In this document: one piece after another, positions 12,446-23,989 of the stretch | Layout of the letters: each line of letters opens with the position of its first letter | Position numbering within the stretch: position 1 is the first letter of the stretch | Assembly (NCBI GenBank): GCA_014925825.1 | Contig: JACGCK010000144.1 | Span: 1-64,000, forward strand | Source: Pholiota molesta | Lineage: Eukaryota; Basidiomycota; Agaricomycetes; Agaricales; Strophariaceae | DNA: 64,000 bases | Direction of reading: 5' to 3' | The notes under the pieces: model-generated | Databases searched by the model: none | What the model was told of the DNA's origin: nothing | The model's input: the letters and a program-made list of their open reading frames with translations, nothing else | Translations under genes and position numbers: made by a program

Positions 12446-14357
12446 TTCGAGCTGATTCCGAAGCTGGAATAGCCTCGAGTACTGAAAACGGGAAGCGGCG
12501 TCAGCAAGCGCATTATCGGAAGAAGATATATACGAAGAAGAGTAAGAGAAATTAAGAACAGCGGAAAGCATCGAGATTGTCCGTAACACTGCCATGGAAC
12601 GAGGAGATCGGCCTGTCCCTTTGCACAACCATGAAACCACCGCCTGATTGTCCACATTGAAATGTACGTGCGAGTTGACCCAAAGATCGCCCCATCGAAG
12701 GATTGCCTGTAGAACCGCATAGATCTCTTTGAACTGAATGTCATCGGAGCGGAAGCGGCGGGGAATGCGGGAAGAGAACCAGCGGTCGCCAAAGATACCT
12801 CCTAACCCCTTAGATCCGCTGGCATCTGTAAAAATCTGCAGCGCCTCGGAGGTGCGGGATAGAACACGGACACCATTCCAGGAGGAGCTAAAATAGCCCA
12901 CCAACGGAGATCTGCCTTCGCGCCGCTGGGGATATGCAGACGTGCAAAGGGAGATGAGAACCTCATAGAGAAGTCTAATAGGCGACGGATGTAAGTCCTG
13001 GAGCGAGGAATTACTTGGGAACAAAACTGCAGAAATCCTACAAGTTCCTGCACCTCAGTGAGTGAGGCTGTAGATTTGCGAAGCCAAGTCTGAATAAGCG
13101 CTCGAAGATACTCAAGCTTTTCTGTCGGCAGCCGAGCTTCCATAGTAATGGAATCAAGCTCTAAACCAAGAAATTCGACACAAGTGGTTGGCCAGATTGT
13201 TTTTGAGTCTTGAAAACGAAGACCAAGAGCGCAACCCAAACCCATAACCCATTGGACTGCTTGAGTAGCTAAATGTGGATCGAAGTCGGGGCGAAAAATT
13301 AATAGGAAATCATCGAGATAATGGCGGAGATGGCCAGGAATGTGGCGCTGGATGATCCAGTGCAGAGCCTCAGCAAAGAGGTTGAAAATATATGGAGCCG
13401 AACGAAGGCCAAAGTCAGCACAATGCAATAGTAGAGCTGGCGTCGCCAGGAGAAACCCATGTGGCGCCAATCCGCAGGGCGGATAGGAATGTGGCGAAAA
13501 GCTTCTTTTAAATCAAGCTTAGCCATGAGGGACCCAGGACCGGACTGAACCAGATCATTGACAGCACGTTCGAACATATCATATGCGATAGCGGCTTCGT
13601 TATCGGGAATGCCGTCATTGACGGACAAGCCTTTGGGCCAGGAAAGGTGGTTAATAAGCCGGCGCTTTTCCGGGCTGCGTTTCCGTGTAACAGACCCCAG
13701 AGGAGATGTGCGGAAAGCAGGAAGAGGGGGAGAAGGGAAAGGACCATGCACCTGAGCATTAGACACCAGTTTTGAGACGGCTTCATCCATAAAGGCTGGG
13801 TGCTCAAAAGCCGAAGTAAGGTTTTTGCTGGGTCGGATTGTTTCAGGTCCGGAAAATCCAATGTTGGCGCCATTACGGATGATGTGCAATAGCGCGTCTA
13901 CAAACTTGCGATCAGGATAATCAGCAAGGAAATAATTCCAGGCTTCCGGAATTAGGGGTGTGGAGACAGGAGCTTCGGTGGAAGGAGGGTTTGGGCAACT
14001 TGTATTTGTTGAATCTACAGAGTTACAGCGGGGATTAGTGTTCGGGCGAATGGGAGGGCTATGGCAAGGGGGAAAAGTATCGTAATATGGTATCTGAGAT
14101 AAAATTTTGGAAGTAGTTGTATGTAGAGAAGAGGTAGTATGTATATGAGACGAAAGCGACGGAATGGGAGAAGATGCAAGTGTAGAAGAAGTAGTAACAT
14201 GAGAAGAAGGAGATGGTAGAGGAGATTGAGAAGAAGAAAAAGAAGGTAAAGAAGGAAGAGTAAGAGAGCGCGCACGAGAATAAATTGACCGTAAAGAAAT
14301 AGACCGTGAAAAAGAATTTTTGTAGCTAGAAGAACTTGGGCGTGCTCGATCGTGATC
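12445..14357 (-). pseudogene. pol: reverse transcriptase and RNase H, frame-interrupted
   Basis: Continues in the gag frame directly after the gag stop, beginning with about 140 residues of Ser/Thr/Pro-rich linker and then EAWNYFLADYPDRKF. RT landmarks are RLINHLSWPKG, LMAKLDLKEAFRHIPI, FGLRSAPYIFN and HYLDDFLLI (YxDD active site). RNase H landmarks are IFTDASGSKGLGG, FKEIYAVLQAI, NVDNQAVVSWL and SSDNALADAASRF, which give the usual acidic residues. The frame changes at 13411-13413 (AAA on the plus strand) and at 12890-12893 (AAAA), each consistent with one missing T on the coding strand. Without those bases RT is cut before its active site. Given the identical terminal repeats, either very recent decay or consensus error would explain this. 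Confidence 0.88.
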
Positions 14358-15437
14358 CTACTGACCCTTCTTGCAGTTTAGTGCGCCATGCTCGGTAGAG
14401 TCGCACTTCTGACATTTGTGGATTCGGCCAGAAGGACAGGGTGATGCAGTACACGAGCCGCGGTTGAATGGGAAACATGTCTGGGTAGATGTGGAAGCCT
14501 TTGATGCGAACGCGGAGCTGTTGGAGGAGGGCTTAGGCTTGCTAGACTGAGCAGGGCGCCCGTGGCCTAATAGGTATTCTGTGACGAGGTCGGGATTGGG
14601 GTGTTTCCAACCGTTGTAGATACCGCGGGCCATTTCTTTCTGACGGATCAAAAAGAAGTGCTTGTGATAAAGCAGGACAGCGGACCACAAGTAAGTGCGA
14701 TTAAGCCAGGAGAGATGAGAGATATAAGACGCGCAGGACTCGAGTAGTGCGAGAACGGCATGCGCATTGCCAGATGAGGCCGCATGGGCACCGAGGACAT
14801 GGAAGTAGAGCATGAGAGGTTCGAGGAGGGAGGACATGGTCGGGTAATCTTTCACACCTCCAGTGCGTTCCCTAATCGTGAAGCGCCCATCTTCGAGATC
14901 GACAGTATTTTTGGCATCCGAGATTCGATCTTGTGCGCGAATGTCCAGTTTGTAGAGGTTCAGAGGATGGATCTCGTGCCGGACAATCTCGATGATAATG
15001 GCACGGGGAATGGAGGGAAAGCGATCGACAAGTGACTCACCCGAGTTGGCAACAACGGGATTCGGAGGAGGGACGAACGGTGGAATTGTTTCAGCTGCAG
15101 AAGTGGCAATAGCGGTGGCCGAGCTTGCGGGCTGAGACGCTTGCGCGCCAGGCGCAGACTCAAATCGAGCATTGATCAGACGTGTTAGCATTCGCTCGAG
15201 TTGATCCTCGGAGATGTTGAGACCCAAAGAGGTTGTAGAGGCGGAGGACTGAGCTTGAGAGGGATCGGCCATAGTTGTCGGACTAGGTGAGGAAGAGTTT
15301 GCAACAGGAGAGGGGGTAGGGCGTGGTAGGAATCGACCACGAGCGTCGCGAGTTTGACGTGCAATGCTGGGAGGCAAAAAAGGAAGAGCTCGAGGCAAAG
15401 CCAAACGAGCGAAGTGGGAATCAAGAACTGAGAGCAC
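14358..15437 (-). CDS. Gag-like protein with zinc knuckle
   Basis: A 359-residue structural protein that would package element RNA. The C-terminus carries a CCHC knuckle of form CX2CX4HX4C (CQKCDSTEHGALNC), with a further Cys-rich stretch just before it (CFPFNRGSC, CPSGRIHKC). The middle is helical, with ERMLTRLINARFE and a block of RTYLWSAVLLYHKHFFLIRQ. The first about 23 residues are encoded inside terminal repeat B2. A second Met (residue 56, at 15272, MADPSQAQ) is an alternative start, because the TATA box lies only about 27 bp before the first ATG. It ends at a TAG (14358-14360) that is followed in the same frame by pol. Confidence 0.9.
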   Translation of the reverse strand: MLSVLDSHFARLALPRALPFLPPSIARQTRDARGRFLPRPTPSPVANSSSPSPTTMADPSQAQSSASTTSLGLNISEDQLERMLTRLINARFESAPGAQASQPASSATAIATSAAETIPPFVPPPNPVVANSGESLVDRFPSIPRAIIIEIVRHEIHPLNLYKLDIRAQDRISDAKNTVDLEDGRFTIRERTGGVKDYPTMSSLLEPLMLYFHVLGAHAASSGNAHAVLALLESCASYISHLSWLNRTYLWSAVLLYHKHFFLIRQKEMARGIYNGWKHPNPDLVTEYLLGHGRPAQSSKPKPSSNSSAFASKASTSTQTCFPFNRGSCTASPCPSGRIHKCQKCDSTEHGALNCKKGQ

Positions 15438-15463
15438 GAGGAAACTGGGATAGGAACTGGGGG

Positions 15464-15471
15464 TTTATATA
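15464..15471 (-). promoter_or_regulatory. TATA box in terminal repeat B2
   Basis: tatataaa on the minus strand, about 27 bp upstream of the first gag ATG. It is duplicated in B1 at 10941-10948. It is a plausible promoter for the element transcript. Its closeness to the first ATG suggests transcription may begin at or after that codon. Confidence 0.55.
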
Positions 15472-15667
15472 CCTATGCAGCGAGTGGCGAAGGCCCACGA
15501 AGTGAGGAAAAACAATGCGCAGGCGCATGGTGGCTTTGCTGGGCCAAAAGCGCGCTGAGCCACAGAGTAATCTAATCGAGAAGACAAGCGCTTGCGCGCC
15601 GTATGTACAAAACGGGAAAGAGTCTCACGCGTGCTCATAGACCCTGATCAACTCGTTGATCTGCTCA

Positions 15668-18502
15668 TTGATGGCCGTGGGCTCACATAGGAAGCCGCCA
15701 TCGGCCTGATCGTGTTCTTGCCTCTGAATGGATCACCCTTTGATGATAATGATGATGATGGGTGTGCCACACATAATTAGCGCTGCGAACGTACGTCAAT
15801 TTTCGCCGTTGCAACGGGCGTCTGGGAGAAAAGGGACGAGTAACACCGATTGGGCTCCTCGTCTATTCATTTCGTGGATGTCTGGATACCTACATAGAGG
15901 TTAACGACATCCCATCATGTGGTAGATGTGCCACAATCTCGTTCGTCACTGATCCCGTATTGATATTTTGTGTGAAATCCTTTTTACTTCGAGATTTTGC
16001 TAACACAGCCAGAACCAAAAAACGAGTGATACAGATATCTTTCTCGATGTTGGATGGTAATTCAGACGAATCTGATGCACATGCAATGTTTAAAAGACCG
16101 ATCTACATGCATCCCATCATTTAATTGATGCAGAAGTGATCCAGTGTTCGCTGATGGAGGAAGCCCTGCGCATTAATGCGTGAAACTACACATGTCTTCC
16201 TTACACCCTCCCGTCTTGGTTGTTTTCGTCTCACGACTTCAGTTCCTTCCAAAATGCTGCATCTAGTATCTATGGCTCGCATTGCTGCTATTCTCGTTCA
16301 TGTTTCATCCGAGGCTGGGGTTAACAGCTAAGAGAGAAAACCCACGGTTTTGTTGGAATCATTGATGAATGGGCTTGGGAGTTTACTCCATTGTCGCTGA
16401 GAAGGACAAACAACAGACAAACGTTCGAAGACCGACCCAGCTCATGTACTGTGAAATCTTAAGCTTTGGACCACAAGTATTATTTCTCTAATCTCGGCAC
16501 GGTTTGTTTTGGTAATTTCCGTGCGCTCAGGGCCGTTACCTTTTCTAGGATTTGGACCGTCGTTCCTTCAATTGAAAACGAGCCTTCAATGCTGAAGATG
16601 CGCGCACTTTTACTGACCATTTACTTTTGGACATTTTCATGCCTGGTTGACGAGGTTAACATACACGTTAAAGATCCGACTGTCTAGGAGGTTATCATGA
16701 ATTTGTAAAGCTTGTAATTTTCCGTCTCATACGGGGTTCTTGTCGGTGCAATTTTCGCTCAGGTTAAAATTATAAGAGAAGCATCTCTATGTACTCTAAA
16801 ATATCGCACTTGACTGAGGGATCAGCCTAGAAACGAGTGAAGCTATTCCACGACTTATCATCCAATCGTTAAAATCGCACAAGCTGAAAAATAAATTTCC
16901 GCGAAAAGCCGAGTATCAATGCTTTGAAGTCTGAAGGCGTGACAATTATCGTACGAGTGGCTACGCAAAACGAGGTCAAGAATCCAGTCGTATGGAACCT
17001 AGGTAACTTTCATAGGCGCTGGCAAGGCGCTGGAGGAGGAACATCAGATGGAAGTTTAGAACTGATGAACGAAGCTTCGGGACATCATAATTTCCGGCCT
17101 CTACCCGCATTCCAGCTCATCAGCGACAACTTTCACTCAAGATTAACCATTTACACTCTCGACTGTGGCCTAGCACCTCTACTGCCCGGCCCTTATCAAC
17201 TCCGCGGGCCGCCAAAGTAGTCGCCCACCAGCATGCGCTCTTACCGTGGCTGCAACTAGCTTGTCTTGACGCCCACTGACCTGCGGCGGATTCATTGAAG
17301 AGCTACAAAGGGCGTGTGTTATCGAAGCTGCCCTTCAGCGGAAGAGATTTCCATCAGAGGGTATTTGGGTGCTGTGTGTCATACACCGCGTGGAGCGAAG
17401 ACTTCCTGAAGGCGTGCCTTTCACACTTCGAGACTTCCATGCGGGCAGCTGGCTTGTGCGCCCTCTATGTCCTGCTCTCATTCGCATTAGCCTACATTCC
17501 AAAGGCACAGAGAAAATCGCTTTCGAGTGCGTGAGTTCGAATGACGTGCACTGGTACGTTCATGCCAGCTTTCATTACTTGCATTCCAACGATTCATATT
17601 CTCTAGGAATAGCAGTCTGGCTACGGAAATAGTGTGACCACTCTCACCGATGACGCCAGCTCGGCGGCGCCCGAGTCGATATCCTTGGCCTTGTTTACGA
17701 ATTGCCTGTCAGGCCGCCACTGAGAGTGACTCGGGGCGCAGTTCAGTTGACAACATGCGTTTAATCCGCACGAATGCCGACGATGTCTGCGCAAGTTGCT
17801 CCACACTGGCACCTGGTAGGCTGCAGCATAGCCTGGATAGAGAAATATTAGATTACTCCCAACCTACAGCGGCGATGCAACTGAAATTTGGTGATAATAA
17901 GCATTCTTAGTGAGGCGTTGAAGCTTGGCCAAAGCTACCTTAAGGCTGATTTCTCTGGATTTCTCGTCTTATAATTTTTACGATCTAAGATAGACGTGTC
18001 AAGGAATTACTCTAGATGATCTTCACTAGTACCTTTCGCCATCCTCTATATCTCAACCGTTGTGCGACTTTCAACTTTTCCTTCTATGGAACCACCTAAA
18101 CCATTTTTCTCTTTACCGAGTCATGTTAACCTCGCGAACCATCGTGATCATATTCCTCATTGAATTTATTTCCACTCCTCCATTCTTCTCCGTTTCACTT
18201 ATTTTCTGCTTTTGAGATAGGCAGCTTGTGCGTATTACTACCTACCCGAAGTTGCAGAGAAATGATGGTATCATATTTGATGTTGAGATTGGATCTCATC
18301 GACTGTTGAACAATCACCTTGTGGCGGGAACAGATTTTGTGCGGCGCCTCAATCAGGAGCGGGACCGCTTCGGGTTGACGGCGACGGCCGAGTCAGCTTG
18401 ATTCAATCCTTTTCCTCCAGCTCACGATTTTCGCGTCTGATAACACCGCTATTCATTGATTGACTACCTTGATACCTGTTAGCACCGTTCAACCTTTCCA
18501 AG
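15668..18502. other. Mostly empty interval between retroelement and Rqt4-like gene
   Basis: Contains a small gatgatgatg simple repeat at 15741-15760 and one protein-like open frame at 17270-17632, listed separately. Otherwise I see only short open frames. The last 250 bp before 18503 should include the promoter of the C2HC5 zinc-finger gene. Confidence 0.4.
17270..17632 (+). CDS. Unrecognised open frame, possible gene fragment
   Basis: A stop-to-stop frame of 120 codons without an early ATG. Its sequence reads as ordinary protein: GGFIEELQRACVIEAALQ, then EGIWVLCVIHRVERR, LRDFHAGSWLVRPLCPALIR and a C-terminal YSLGIAVWLRK. I do not recognise the family. It could be an exon of a spliced gene, a remnant of an inserted element, or chance. 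Confidence 0.2.
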   Translation, partial: RPLTCGGFIEELQRACVIEAALQRKRFPSEGIWVLCVIHRVERRLPEGVPFTLRDFHAGSWLVRPLCPALIRISLHSKGTEKIAFECVSSNDVHWYVHASFHYLHSNDSYSLGIAVWLRK

Positions 18503-19457
18503 ATGAGTCGCAACACACCATGGTCTCACTCGTCGCTGCCTTCCGACCGTATCAAACCAAAAGGGGCGCCTAATGTCGCCAAACCCAAAGCAAAGGGCAA
18601 GCAGCAGGCCCAGCAACCGCCAAATCCGCCAAAAAGTAAAAACGCACAGAGGATAGAAACGTTGTGGCTGAGCGTGAAGAATAGCACAGGGCGGGAACGA
18701 GATCCCAAAGGGGGTTGCTTCTGTCTAGGTGCGCCCTCCACGTTGGCGAGTGATGATGAACAGCGACGCATGATGAACACCCCATCTTTGACTTGCAGCT
18801 CGTATTCACGGCCTATCACCGTACACACCGCTATGCCAATCCTGCGGTCTGATTCTGTGTTCCGTCAATCTTCCCCAGTACTGTTGCCCCCATTGCGCGT
18901 CAATCTTGATGACGCCTGCTTCGCGCGAATCCCTCATCAGCCAACTTGATTCCGAGCTCGCTGCCACGATCGCCAAGGAAATTGCAGAGCGAGAGCGCGC
19001 GCTTGAGGAGGCGCAGAGGGCCGCTGGCGCCTTCCCACAACTGATGGCATCTTCCTCGCCATCTGTCGCACAGCCGCAGGCCCATGCTTCTGCCCCTCCA
19101 CCCTCGAGACAGACCCACAAAGTGCTGTCTCTCACAGGCCCGAATAGGAGGGTGTTAGTATCATCGTATACAACCACCCCCGTTCCATCTCGTCCGGTCT
19201 CCAGAAACGAAGATGCGGAAGAACCCCAGCGTGTACCCCATCCTCCTCTGCAACCTCCATATGCTCCACAGGCGCCTAGCTCTCAGCGTCCATGGGAGAA
19301 TCTGATTGATGGCTCAGTTGCGTATCAACAACGTTCACGGCTGGATGATGAAAGCGCATCTAAGCCTTCAACTCGTCGGCGACGCGGCAATAAATCCAAG
19401 GGCAAGGAAAACGACGGTGCTGGTGGACCGAGTCAGGGCGATGGCCGCGATGGCTAG
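18503..19457 (+). CDS. C2HC5 zinc-finger protein, Rqt4/TRIP4-like
   Basis: Two exons, 18503-18728 and 18799-19457, with a 70 bp intron (gtgcgc to ttgcag). The joined frame gives 294 residues. The junction completes a zinc motif: C72-x-C74, H79, C88-x2-C91, C96, C105-x2-C108 (GCFCL joined to ARIHGLSPYTPLC). This C2HC5 pattern is that of the zf-C2HC5 domain of human TRIP4 (ASC-1) and yeast Rqt4. Those proteins belong to the ASC-1/RQT complex that splits collided ribosomes and starts ribosome-associated quality control in the cytosol. The N-terminus is basic and rich in Lys, Gln and Pro; after the finger comes a helix with SQLDSELAATIAKEIAERER and then a disordered Pro/Ser-rich tail with RRRRGNKSKGKE. 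Fungal Rqt4-like proteins are short, as here, unlike metazoan TRIP4. It is convergent with the coiled-coil gene at 19932-22267. Confidence 0.88.
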
Positions 19458-19931
19458 ATTAGATATTGTATGTTGTATCATATCGTATCTTGTATAATAT
19501 CGCATCTAATCTACAACCTTGAGAGTCATTTGCAGATCTCATCTGACGAGGCCATCTTTATTGTACTATCCGTTGCGTCCAGTCGCGCCGTCACTCAATT
19601 GTATGACTGAAACATCTTTCCGACTTCTATTGACGAACTTTCGGTCTTCCATTCAACACTGACGGTTCCATTGGGCACAAGCGCCAGAGTTGATTATTGA
19701 CAAATGATCTGTTTCTTTTCTCACATCAGTAGTACACCGGCCACAGGCTATGTGTTGTAAGCGCGCGGTGCTGATATAGATTGTAGTTTTGATTGTTTTG
19801 AAAATGCAGACAGTACATGTAGAAGTATATTCAAAACGAGGCAAATCTAATACACGGATAGAATGAACGAAGATACAACAATATCAAATCAAATCGAAAC
19901 GCCCACTAGATTTTACAAAGATCAAGTCACT

Positions 19932-22267
19932 CTATGGGGGGTGCAAATCGTGCACCAATTCCTCGACGCGATCGAATGCCGTCTCTCCAGCAGCCAGCTG
20001 ACCCCGCGCCCCCGCGATCTCATTCTCCACCTGCCGGAGCTCGGCGACGAAAGACGACGTCGCGCGATACAAATTCCGCGACGTCTCATTCCCCAACATC
20101 GGGAGGACAATGTGTGACAGCGTCGGCGAGTCCGCAGGCTCCGACTCGACATCAGCATCATTAGCATCGTCGAAGCGGTCATCATATTCTTCCTCCGGCG
20201 ATCCAGGGAGCGGTATAGATGGAGGATCAACATAGGGCGAATGCTGTTCGTCGCCTGCGTGAGACCATGCTGCGTCTGAAGCGCTGGGAGAGGCAGCCCC
20301 GGGTGCGGCCACAGCAGTGGGCGAATCGGGGGAGATGGCCGTTAGCGGAAGGAGGGGGGTGGCCAGTTCCATAGATATCTCGCCATCGTCGTCGGGAGGC
20401 TCCAACAGATCGAAGGCAGTTTGTGTCTGATACTGGAACAAAGTCATCAGCGACCCCGTTCGGAGAAGAAATGTAAATTGATCCACACCGGCTCGTGTGC
20501 ACGATGTTGAAGGGGGCTCGAGGTAAGTGTCAAACGGAGCGAATTGATGGCATCGAGAAGCTCGTTCTCGTGTGCATTGGCATGGGCTCGCGTTGCTTCG
20601 AGCTCATCGCGTAGTGCATTTTGCGATGCTTTGAGGCTAACAAAGATAGATAATGAATTAGGATATATAAAGAAGGGGTGTTGCTACAGAACGTACCCAA
20701 GACACTCGTTTTCAAGGATACGCAAACGAGTTTCTAGGTTTTCAAGGTTGTCCGACTAGCAAATGGAAGGCATCATATTCATTGAATAATAGGGTATGAT
20801 CGATTGATCAGAGAAACAATAACTCACACCAACAGGTCGGCTAAGCGATATAGTTTGAAGGAGAACATTGCGCTCATCAGCGAAGGAGTCTATTTTATCG
20901 CTCAAAAGCTTTATTTGCTGTTCAAGGTCTTTGAGAACATCATGATCTAAATCGCAGAATGATCCCGCGGGTGTACGAGTAAGTAAAAGTATTTTTATAA
21001 AGGAGGAACAGGAACGATGTCACCGCTCCAAAACAGATAGAATGACGAACCTTCATGGTCGACATTCAACGACGTACTCTGGTTTCCAAGGTCATGTAAC
21101 ATGGGCGGTCGGACACTAGTAGTTGACGAGGCTGGGGAGTCGAGATGCGAGGAAACTCTGGATTTCGACCTTCCTGAGTGGTTAAGTCTCGGCGGTCGAT
21201 CATCAGACGGGTGTTCTGATGCCGCTGCCCGAGCATTTTCCAACTATCGCGCCATGAAACAAAGAAGCGAACCAAGTCAGTACCGTCCGTCCAGGAAAGA
21301 AAAGAAGACGAATCACACCCGTCTGTAGAGGGCCGAGATCTCTTTTTCTAGCAGCTTGTTTCGGGCCACCGTGTCGTCCAGTATCGAGATGATCTGATCA
21401 CTTGGTATCCCATCGTTATTGTCGAAATCGACTCTCCTTGTCTTCGCCCGTGGAGTCGTCTCTTCCCACACAGCTTTTACATGTTGCGGTCTTTCAACGC
21501 ACGCCTCGAGTTCAGCTTCTCGACGCGATAGCTTGGCCTCGAGTACCAGGATGCGAGCTTCTGCGATTTCGCGAGTTTGAGCATGCGCCCTCCGTTCATC
21601 GTCCCTTTCTCGACGAAGTATCTCATTTAATGCCGAAGCATAGGAGATGACTTCTTCATTATCCAACGTCGGCGCAGGCGTTCTCTCAGTTACGGCCACT
21701 GGGTCTGTCGGAATTAGAGAAAAGGCCCGGGTAGGTAAGCATTCGCAAGGTGGACGTAATGAAACCAACCAGCGAGACTCGAAAGACGAATTTGACTATG
21801 GGGCCAAGTGCGATAGTCATTAGACGTTTCGACTACAACAAAAGCATGAAGAAGCGCAAATGAGTAATGGTACAGCCATGCAAAACCCATCCGTCCAGCT
21901 TGAAACCTGAGCACACCTTTCTCGACCAGCTTCAGGACCGCATCCCGCATATCGTCTCGCTCTAGTTCCGCCGCTCTGACAACTTTAATGTACTCGTCTA
22001 ATTTCTCCCGCAGAATCGTCTGATTTCGAATGGCGTTTCCGAGTTCTTGAGCATGATGGGTTTGTATTACGTCCAGCGTGTCGAGAGTGGCTAGGAGGCG
22101 AGATTGAAGGAGGGAAAGCCGGCCAACGTAGCCCTGAATGTGATGTTCCAGAATTGCGATCTTCGTGAAATTTGATCAGGAAATTTTCGTCCGTGATGAA
22201 GATCTGACATACATACCTTTTCGTCCTTTTCCGCTAACAATCCGTCGAGAGATCGCTTGTGGCCCAT
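19932..22267 (-). CDS. Eight-exon coiled-coil protein, function unknown
   Basis: I do not recognise the family. A consistent model has exons 22267-22217, 22160-21917, 21704-21319, 21243-21051, 20946-20828, 20755-20697, 20636-20489 and 20432-19932. Every junction uses GT-AG and phases close exactly, giving 566 residues. Seven introns are 56-104 bp except intron 2 (212 bp), which may hide another exon. The start is MGHKRSLDGLLAEKDEK. Exons 2-3 are strongly helical (LVEK, REIAEARILVLEAKLSRREA, ARNKLLEKEISALYRR), and exons 5-7 continue a coiled coil (DLEQQIKLLSDKIDSF, NLENLETRLRILENE, LRDELEATRAHANAHENELL). The last exon is acidic and disordered (PEEEYDDRFDDANDADVE), then a final helix. No signal peptide or membrane segment is visible. 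The architecture suggests a scaffold or cytoskeletal protein; that is inference. Confidence 0.72.
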
Positions 22268-22897
22268 GTCTTCTTGACGATTCAGAGACCAATTTCGGTT
22301 TTGAGAGGAAGACTGGATGCGCTAGGAAGCGCCCTCAGTCATTTGACGTGGAATTAGAGTGTTAGAACAACAGCAAGAGCAGAAAGTCAAGTTGATTGAG
22401 GTCAAGGTCTTTGACCACAACGCTGCCGCATTGTTCAACGCTCGTGGCACGTGATGGCAAGCGGGCCGGCCAATCCATCCTTTCGGCCAAAATCGGAAGC
22501 AACAAACTTTGCACTTGCTCACAACATGGCGGGTAAAAAATCTGTGTAAAATTTCCTTTCAAACCGTCGCAACAGTGCCGTGCAACACTAGTGCAACATA
22601 GCGATATTTCAATATGGAACCCCTGTCTTCCTCTCATCACGCTTTTCCTGCAATCTGGCCGCTCAAGTCTGTCGTAAGAACGCACCAGTCGTACTTTCTC
22701 CGATTGCTTGAGAAAGCCATTCATGATTGCTGGATCCAACCATGGGTTTGACGAACAGGCGCCGATGAGCTAAATTGAATCAACATCTGAAGAAGAAAGC
22801 GTTCTGAAAATCGTACGTCCATTGCCTCTGAATCTGCCCTTCAAAAATTTGATTTCCCGCACTCAAGCTCTAGATTGTTCTGTCCCAGAAAGTTTCA

Positions 22898-23546
22898 ACT
22901 CCGCTCCTCGTCAATTTCAATGTATTGGGCTCTGTCAAATAAACCAAAGCGGGAGCCAAGGGCAAGCGTTGTAATGGCGAGTACAGCCCTCAGCATCACA
23001 TGAAGCTCGGTAATGGGGATTGTACTGTGAGCGAGCAACAGAAGATATTGATAAAGCGCGTAGAGCAGGAATGCTAAGATCGACGAAGAGCGAGCTGAGC
23101 GCGAATTCATATTTTTCCAAGATGTCATTTGCTGCGTGCGTGTAGACAACGTAGTCAATTTCGACCAATTCACGGGCAAGTCGCAACTGCAGAACATCTC
23201 TCCATCAGTGGATAGGTATCACGGGGTTGATTGGGGTCGATTTCGCATGAGGTGTTAACTTGTCGTCGCACCTTTTGCAGGGTCAACCAGGGTCCCAGTA
23301 GAACGTATCACTGATCTCGAGATAGAGATATGCCGCCGAGCTCAAGCAATTCAGAAGAAAATTTGACATGTCACCAGCCGAAGATCTATACGATGGGCGC
23401 TTTTGCTCTCGCATTTGAGTCGTAGGAGCGGAGCCTGGAAACAGCCTTGGTATGAGGGTGGTGTTATGAGTTTGGGAGCGTCGCCGTATTGCTGGTGAGG
23501 CGAATGAGACGCGAGTTCCCAGGGTTCGAGACGTGAGCACAACCAT
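22898..23546 (-). pseudogene. Possible small membrane-protein remnant
   Basis: Protein-like pieces lie in different frames on the minus strand: FLLNCLSSAAYLYLEISDTF near 23290-23350, ARELVEIDYVVYTHAANDIL near 23125-23183, and a hydrophobic LAFLLYALYQYLLLLAHS near 23010-23065, ending RAQYIEIDEERS at 22898. Moving between the last two requires a frame change without an obvious intron. It may be a spliced gene I failed to resolve or a decayed one. No family is recognised. Confidence 0.2.
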
Positions 23547-23989
23547 TCTCTAGGTCGAGTAAACTTGGGAAATGAGCATAGATGTGATCATTGTGTCCGA
23601 CTGTCGTTTGTAAAGAGGATGTCGTGGAAGAAAGTAGGGGACAAAGATTTCCCTTCGGACGTCAGGCCTCAGGAGGAATGTTGTCCGTTAACGTGGTCCT
23701 AGTGTTTGGGGTGTGAGCAATGGGCTACCATGAATCAGGAGAGACCAGGGCACATCTCAATCAGAAAAGACCAGGTCCAGGGCACATAGACAGAGACAGT
23801 CGCCCAAGCGTTCACGTTGGAGGGAGGAAAGACATGGGTTGAGTCGGAGCATTGTTGGCGTTGATTGGAGTTCGAACGAAACGCGGAGCGACCAGGGCTC
23901 CCACCAAATTGATTGCCGATGCATCCCCTCATGCCGGTGATCTCTATCCAATCAAGCGCCCACAGCAAGCGCACAGTCATTTTATACGA

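Larger units (their letters stand above)
10553..15667 (-). mobile_element. Ngaro/PAT-like tyrosine-recombinase (DIRS-class) retrotransposon
   Basis: A 5.1 kb element read on the minus strand as repeat B2, gag, RT-RNase H, tyrosine recombinase, A2, B1, an 80 bp spacer, then A1. This is the split direct repeat order (A1-ORFs-B1A2B2) known for Ngaro and PAT elements, which copy through a circular DNA and integrate with a recombinase rather than a DDE integrase. Both repeat pairs look identical by eye (217 and 295 bp), which implies recent insertion. There is no obvious target duplication, as expected for the class; left flank ends gctcg and right flank begins ttgatgg. Gag carries a zinc knuckle, RT has YLDD, and YR has its R, HxxR, W and Y. 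Pol is broken by three apparent one-base deletions. Confidence 0.93.
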
